From Pseudomonadota bacterium (GTDB lineage: Bacteria; Pseudomonadota; Alphaproteobacteria; Rhizobiales; Xanthobacteraceae), in contig JAEZMT010000187.1 of NCBI GenBank assembly GCA_023442085.1, forward strand, positions 1 to 27,650: 27,650 nt of DNA, given 5' to 3'. The translations under genes and the position numbers were made by a program. Shown here piece by piece: positions 23,751 through 27,650 of the stretch. The number at the start of each line of letters is the position of its first letter. Within the stretch, counting starts at the first letter, position 1. The notes under the pieces were generated by a model. It was not told where the DNA came from. It did not search any database and saw only the letters and a list, made by a program, of their open reading frames with translations.

Positions 23751-24224
23751 ATGCGTCCTGAAGTCTTCAAGATGATCGACCGGGTCGTCGCCATCGACCC
23801 GTCGCTCCAGAAGATCCACTGCCAGGGCCTGGTGCCCGAGGAAAGCTCCATCTTCGAGGGGCATTTTCCCGGCTATCCCATCATGCCCGGCGTTCTGCTG
23901 ATCGAGGCGATGGCCCAGACCACCGGCTGGCTGGTTCTGGCGCGCAACCGCTTTGACCGGATGCCCTTCCTCGCCACCGTGAAGGAAGCGAAGCTGCGCA
24001 CCTTCGTGCTGCCGGGGCAGAATCTCGATCTCTACTCGGAAATCCTGCACGAGGGCTCCGGCTTCGTCGTCGCCAAGACGAACGCCACCCTCGAAGGCAA
24101 GCCCATTTGCAGTGCCGAACTCACCTTCCGCGTGCTCCCCTGGCCGGAAGGCAAGATGAAGACCGTGGTGATGAAGGTGGCCGAGTACGTCTCCTTCCCC
24201 CTTTCGGAATTTGCCGATGCCTGA
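23751..24224 (+). CDS. fabZXL: 3-hydroxyacyl-ACP dehydratase of the very-long-chain pathway (FabZ-like)
   Basis: A 157-residue hot-dog-fold dehydratase. The FabZ active-site helix reads FEGHFPGYPIMPGVLLIEAM, with H38 and E52 as the catalytic pair. It removes water from 3-hydroxyacyl-AcpXL in each elongation cycle. The C-terminus (PWPEGKMKTVVMKVAEYVSF) is longer and more distinct than in housekeeping FabZ. GAGG at the end of acpXL serves as its ribosome binding site, and its stop overlaps the fabF2XL start (ATGCCTGA), so translation is coupled. Gene order acpXL-fabZXL-fabF2XL-fabF1XL is that known from Rhizobium. Confidence 0.92.
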   Translation: MRPEVFKMIDRVVAIDPSLQKIHCQGLVPEESSIFEGHFPGYPIMPGVLLIEAMAQTTGWLVLARNRFDRMPFLATVKEAKLRTFVLPGQNLDLYSEILHEGSGFVVAKTNATLEGKPICSAELTFRVLPWPEGKMKTVVMKVAEYVSFPLSEFADA

Positions 24225-25410
24225 CGTGACTGAAGGCCGGAGCCGGATCCAGCGCGACGTCTGGATCACCGGCATCGGCCTCGTCTCCTCCCTCGGGGAG
24301 GGGCTCGATGCCCACTGGCAGGCCTTCGCCTCCGGCTCGGCTCCGCTGACGGACAACACCACCTTTGCCCCCTATGTGGTTCATCCGCTGGTGAAGGTGA
24401 ATTTCGACAGCCAGATCCCGAAGAAGGGCGACCAGCGGCAGATGGAGCCCTGGCAGCGCATCGGCACCTATGCGGCCGGTCTCGCGCTCGACGCCGCGGG
24501 CATCGCCAAGAACGCTGAAATCCTGTCGAATACCGACATGGTGGTCGCCGCCGGCGGCGGTGAGCGCGATTTCGAGGTTGACGCCTCCATCCTCAACGAT
24601 CTGGCAAGCTCCAACGACGCCGGGCGCCTGCTGAACGAGCGTCTCCTGTCGGACCTGCGGCCGACCCTCTCGCTGGCGCAGCTGTCGAACCTGCTGGCCG
24701 GTAACATCTCCATCGTCCACGGCGTGACCGGCTCCTCCCGCACCTTTATGGGCGAGGAAAGCGCCGGGGTCGACGCGGCCCGTGTCGCTTACGCCCGCAT
24801 CGCGGCCGGCCAGAGCGAGATTGGGCTCGTGGGCGGCGCCTACAATGCCGAGCGTGAGGACACGCTGCTCCTCAACGATCTCGACGGCTTCTGCATGAAG
24901 GGCGACTTCAGCCCGGCCTTCACCGCCCCCGGCATCGGCTCCGGCGCCATGGGCGCCTTCCTGGTGCTGGAATCGCCGGAACATGCCAAGGCACGCGGCG
25001 CGACTCCCATCGCCAAGCTGTCCGGTGTGTGGTCCGAGCGGGCCAAGCGCGCCGTTGCCGGCGCCGTCACCGCCAAGGTGAAGGCACTGCTCGACAAGGC
25101 CGGCGCGACGCCGGGCACTGCCGTCATCTCCGGCGTCACCGGCGCCCGCGAGGCGACCGAGGCCGAGGCCGAAGCGCTCGCTGCGAGCGGCCTGCCCGTC
25201 CGCGCCGTCGCCAACCGCATAGGCCATGGCTTCGAGGCCCAGTTCATCGCCGCCCTCGCCCTTGCGGCGCTGGCGGTGTCAAAGGGCACGCTGTTCCCGC
25301 CGCTCCCCGGCGATCCGCTGGAAAAGCCGGCGGACGGGGTATCCCGGGTGATCGTGACGCAGGTGGGCCACTGGCGGGGCGAAGGCGCCGGTCTCGTCGA
25401 GAAGGCCTGA
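24217..25410 (+). CDS. fabF2XL: Ketosynthase-fold protein FabF2XL lacking the catalytic cysteine (chain-length-factor-like)
   Basis: A 397-residue thiolase-fold protein of the beta-ketoacyl-ACP synthase II family. The fold is recognisable from VWITGIGLVSSLGEGLDAHW at the N-terminus, LLAGNISIVHGVTG in the middle, and NRIGHGFEAQFIAALAL near the end. An ungapped comparison with FabF puts the nucleophile cysteine at E181 in MGEESAGVDA. The first catalytic histidine block AHGTGT is replaced by SGVTGA, while the second (IGH) remains. This resembles the KS-beta/chain-length-factor subunits of type II polyketide synthases, so it is probably a non-condensing partner of FabF1XL. ATG 24217 overlaps the fabZXL stop by 8 bases; an in-frame TTG at 24211 is less likely. 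Confidence 0.88.
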   Translation: MPDVTEGRSRIQRDVWITGIGLVSSLGEGLDAHWQAFASGSAPLTDNTTFAPYVVHPLVKVNFDSQIPKKGDQRQMEPWQRIGTYAAGLALDAAGIAKNAEILSNTDMVVAAGGGERDFEVDASILNDLASSNDAGRLLNERLLSDLRPTLSLAQLSNLLAGNISIVHGVTGSSRTFMGEESAGVDAARVAYARIAAGQSEIGLVGGAYNAEREDTLLLNDLDGFCMKGDFSPAFTAPGIGSGAMGAFLVLESPEHAKARGATPIAKLSGVWSERAKRAVAGAVTAKVKALLDKAGATPGTAVISGVTGAREATEAEAEALAASGLPVRAVANRIGHGFEAQFIAALALAALAVSKGTLFPPLPGDPLEKPADGVSRVIVTQVGHWRGEGAGLVEKA

Positions 25411-25521
25411 GCGGCCTTCCGCTCCTTCGACGTGAGGAGCGGACGGACGATTGTTCTTTGCGCCGGCTTCAGCGTATTTTCCGGCGCGAGTGCCGGGCCC
25501 TCTGACAGCGCGGGTCCCGGC
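25401..25521 (+). other. Series of potential RNA hairpins between fabF2XL and fabF1XL
   Basis: The 165-base gap holds four inverted repeats in a row. GAAGGCC/GGCCTTC (25401-25419) is folded over the fabF2XL stop codon. CCGCTCC/GGAGCGG (25419-25442) has a 10-base loop, and GCGCCGG/CCGGCGC (25460-25487) a 14-base loop. GCCGGG/CCCGGC (25492-25521) has three extra inner pairs past a bulge. None has a T tract, so simple termination is unlikely. They could affect mRNA processing or the relative yield of the two ketosynthase subunits. High GC content makes chance hairpins common. Confidence 0.35.
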
Positions 25522-25575
25522 GTGCCTTTCGAGCGGCGCCGGGGCGGGCGCGCTTCAACGACAGGAGCCGCGATC

Positions 25576-26859
25576 ATGACGCAGGCGCATCTCGACAAGT
25601 TCGGCCGCCCCATCGTGGTGGTAACGGGTATCGGCGTCGTCACCTCCCTCGGGCAGGGCAAGGAAGACAACTGGCGGCGCCTGACCGCGGGTGAATCCGG
25701 CATCCACACCATCACCCGCTTCCCGATCGAGGGCATGCGGACCACCATCGCCGGCACGGTGGACTTCCTGTTCGACGGCCGCGTCGCCGCCCCCAACCTT
25801 TCCGAGAAGCTCGCGACCCTCGCCGCCGAGGAAGCCATCGCCGAATCCGGCATCGGCACGCCCGGCGAGTTTCCCGGTCCGCTGTTTGCAGCGGTGCCTC
25901 CGGTGGAACTGGAATGGCCCGAGCGCCAGCAGATCGCCGATGCGGTGGGCAACTACCCGATCGTCTATCACGACCTCCTGGGCGCGGCGGCGACCGGCAA
26001 GTTCCGGCCCTGGCACGAGCGCTTCCTGTTTGGCTCCGTCGCCGATCGCCTGGCCGACAAGTTCGGCACCCAGGGCCAGCCCATCTCTCTCTCCACCGCC
26101 TGCGCCTCCGGCGCGACCGCCATCCAGCTGGGCGTCGAGGCCATCCGCCGCGGCGAGACCGAGGTGGCGCTGTCGCTGGGCACGGACGGCTCGGTGCACC
26201 CCGAGGCGCTGATCCGCTTCTCGCTGCTCTCCGCCCTCACCACCGCCAACGAGAAGCCGGAGGAGGCCGCCCGCCCCTTCGCCAAGAACCGTGACGGCTT
26301 CGTCATGGCCGAAGGCGCCGCTGCGCTGGTGCTGGAGAGCTACGCCCATGCCGTCGCGCGCGGCGCGAAGATTCTCGGCGTGCTGGAAGGCTGCGGCGAG
26401 ATGGCGGACAATTTCCACCGCACCCGCTCCAGCCCGGACGGCCGCCCCATCGTCGGCTGCATGAAGAATGCCCTCGCCGACGCCGGCGTGACGCCGGACG
26501 ATGTGGACTACATCAACGCCCACGGCACCTCGACGCCCGAGAACGACCGCATGGAGTATGTGGGCCTCAAGGGCGTGTTCAGCGAGGAGAAGCTGGCGGC
26601 GACGCCCATCTCCTCCAACAAGTCCATGATCGGCCACACGCTGACGGCGGCCGGCGCCATCGAGGCGGCGGTGTCGCTGCTCACCATCCTGAACGGCCGG
26701 ATCCCGCCCACCATCAATTACAACATCCCCGATCCGGCCATTCCGCTGGACGTGGTGCCGAACGTTGCCCGCGACGCGCAGGTGAAGCGGGTGATCTCCA
26801 ACTCGTTCGGCTTCGGCGGCCAGAACGTGTGCCTCGTCCTGGCGGCAGAGCCGGCGTGA
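25576..26859 (+). CDS. fabF1XL: Beta-ketoacyl-ACP synthase II-like FabF1XL, catalytically complete
   Basis: A 427-residue condensing enzyme with the full FabF triad: C176 (LSTACASGATA), H316 (INAHGTSTPEND) and H353 (SNKSMIGHTLTAAG), and K349 in the same block. The C-terminal ISNSFGFGGQNVCLVL is also conserved. It should extend the acyl chain on AcpXL by two carbons per cycle from malonyl-ACP. The long insert around residues 110-150 (ELEWPERQQIADAVGNYPIV, then YHDLLGAAATGKFRPWHERF) is not in housekeeping FabF and may shape the tunnel for very long chains or the FabF2XL interface. AGGAG lies about nine bases before ATG 25576; the frame is open 48 codons further upstream without family similarity. 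Confidence 0.93.
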   Translation: MTQAHLDKFGRPIVVVTGIGVVTSLGQGKEDNWRRLTAGESGIHTITRFPIEGMRTTIAGTVDFLFDGRVAAPNLSEKLATLAAEEAIAESGIGTPGEFPGPLFAAVPPVELEWPERQQIADAVGNYPIVYHDLLGAAATGKFRPWHERFLFGSVADRLADKFGTQGQPISLSTACASGATAIQLGVEAIRRGETEVALSLGTDGSVHPEALIRFSLLSALTTANEKPEEAARPFAKNRDGFVMAEGAAALVLESYAHAVARGAKILGVLEGCGEMADNFHRTRSSPDGRPIVGCMKNALADAGVTPDDVDYINAHGTSTPENDRMEYVGLKGVFSEEKLAATPISSNKSMIGHTLTAAGAIEAAVSLLTILNGRIPPTINYNIPDPAIPLDVVPNVARDAQVKRVISNSFGFGGQNVCLVLAAEPA

Positions 26860-26890
26860 GCGGATCGCGCACCGGAACAGGCCTGATCCG

Positions 26891-27643
26891 ATGACTGCTC
26901 CCGTCCTCGTCACCGGCGGCGGCCGCGGGCTCGGGGCCGCCATCGTGCGGCGTCTCGCCGAAGCCGGCCATCCCGTCGTCTTCACCTACCGCTCGGCGGT
27001 GGCCGAGGCCGAGGCGCTGATCGCCGACATCCGCGCCACGGTGCCGGACGCCGTCGTCTCCGCCCGTCCCCTGGACCTTGCCGACCGCGCCGCGGTGGAG
27101 GCGTTCGCCGCGGAGCTGGAGGGCGGGGAAGCCTTCTTCGGATTCTGCCACAACGCCGGCGCCTCCTACGACACCCTCGCCGCCATGATCGACCAGGACA
27201 AGGCCGAGGCGGTGATGCAGGTGAACCACTTCGCCTTCGTCCGTCTTACCCGCGCGCTTGTGCGGCCGATGACGCGGGCACGGGCCGGCCGCATCGTCGC
27301 CATCGGCTCGGTGGCGGCGCTTCAGGCAAACCAGGGCAACGCCGCCTACGCCGCCTCCAAGGCCGCCCTGCTCGCCCATGTGCGCGGCCTCGCCATCGAG
27401 ACCGCCCGGCGCGGCGTGACGGTGAATTATGTCGCCCCCGGCTTCATCGATACCGCGATGCTGGAGAAGTTCGCGGACTATCGGGCGAAGATGGAAGCGC
27501 AGATCCCCGCCGGCCGCTTCGCCACGCCCGACGACGTGGCGCAGGTGGTGGCCTTCCTCTTCTCCCCCGGCGCGGGCTATATGACCGGCGCCATTCTGCC
27601 GGTGGATGGCGGGCTCTCCGCCTCGCTCGCCGCCCACCGCTGA
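26891..27643 (+). CDS. FabG-like short-chain reductase, probable 3-oxoacyl-AcpXL reductase
   Basis: A 250-residue SDR with TGGGRGLG at residues 8-15, R34 after the second strand (TYRS, typical of NADPH use), HNAG at 87-90, N112, S140, Y153 and K157 (YAASK), and the FabG-type ending YMTGAILPVDGGLS. It follows fabF1XL after 31 bases on the same strand. Beside a dehydratase, carrier and condensing enzymes, the missing ketoreductase step of the elongation cycle is the obvious role. It is not a medium-chain alcohol dehydrogenase, the class found as adh2XL at this place in Rhizobium. Only seven bases remain to the window edge, so any following adh2XL or lpxXL gene is out of view. Confidence 0.82.
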   Translation: MTAPVLVTGGGRGLGAAIVRRLAEAGHPVVFTYRSAVAEAEALIADIRATVPDAVVSARPLDLADRAAVEAFAAELEGGEAFFGFCHNAGASYDTLAAMIDQDKAEAVMQVNHFAFVRLTRALVRPMTRARAGRIVAIGSVAALQANQGNAAYAASKAALLAHVRGLAIETARRGVTVNYVAPGFIDTAMLEKFADYRAKMEAQIPAGRFATPDDVAQVVAFLFSPGAGYMTGAILPVDGGLSASLAAHR

Positions 27644-27650
27644 CATTCAT

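Overview
The window is GC-rich, densely coded DNA typical of an alphaproteobacterium. The best taxonomic clue is the right-hand cluster acpXL-fabZXL-fabF2XL-fabF1XL, which makes the very-long-chain acyl group of lipid A in Hyphomicrobiales (Rhizobiales). The mix of sugar-acid catabolism, many NitT/TauT-type ABC transporters and a short cytochrome bd oxidase would suit a Xanthobacteraceae-like soil or plant-associated organism. That family-level guess is inference. No rRNA, tRNA, CRISPR array, insertion sequence or integrase was seen, so this looks like ordinary chromosome with catabolic accessory modules.

Layout. (1) 1-221: start of a minus-strand FAD flavoprotein cut by the window edge. (2) 435-4791, minus: an L-rhamnonate catabolic operon (hydrolase, SDR dehydrogenase, MFS transporter, rhamnonate dehydratase) closed by a strong intrinsic terminator, with a divergent LysR regulator at 4928-5953. 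The enzymes fit the dehydratase / 4-dehydrogenase / diketo-acid hydrolase route that ends in pyruvate and L-lactate, not the aldolase route of E. coli. (3) 6195-15337: a Crp/Fnr-type regulator followed by two convergent uptake-plus-hydrolase cassettes. The plus-strand one is M20 deacylase, permease, binding protein, ATPase (7199-11260), behind a clear sigma-54 promoter. The minus-strand one is binding protein, permease, ATPase, allophanate-hydrolase-like amidase (15337 back to 11285). The upstream regions of both carry the same palindrome, AAGCAA-N4-TTGCT(T/G), suggesting joint control of scavenging of amide or ureide nitrogen compounds. (4) 15466-17877: an SDR divergent from a 14-helix MFS exporter. 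(5) 18056-21018: cytochrome bd oxidase subunits I and II of the short-Q-loop (CIO) type, convergent with a ferritin. (6) 21275-23093: RNase HII with a basic N-terminal tail, divergent from a YpfJ-type zinc metallopeptidase. (7) 23303-27643: promoter and genes for very-long-chain acyl synthesis: acpXL, fabZXL, fabF2XL, fabF1XL and a FabG-like reductase. The operon probably continues to the right.

The points most worth a second look are the twin convergent ABC/hydrolase cassettes with a shared operator-like palindrome and a sigma-54 promoter, and FabF2XL. FabF2XL has lost the ketosynthase cysteine and first histidine and looks like a chain-length-factor partner of the intact FabF1XL.
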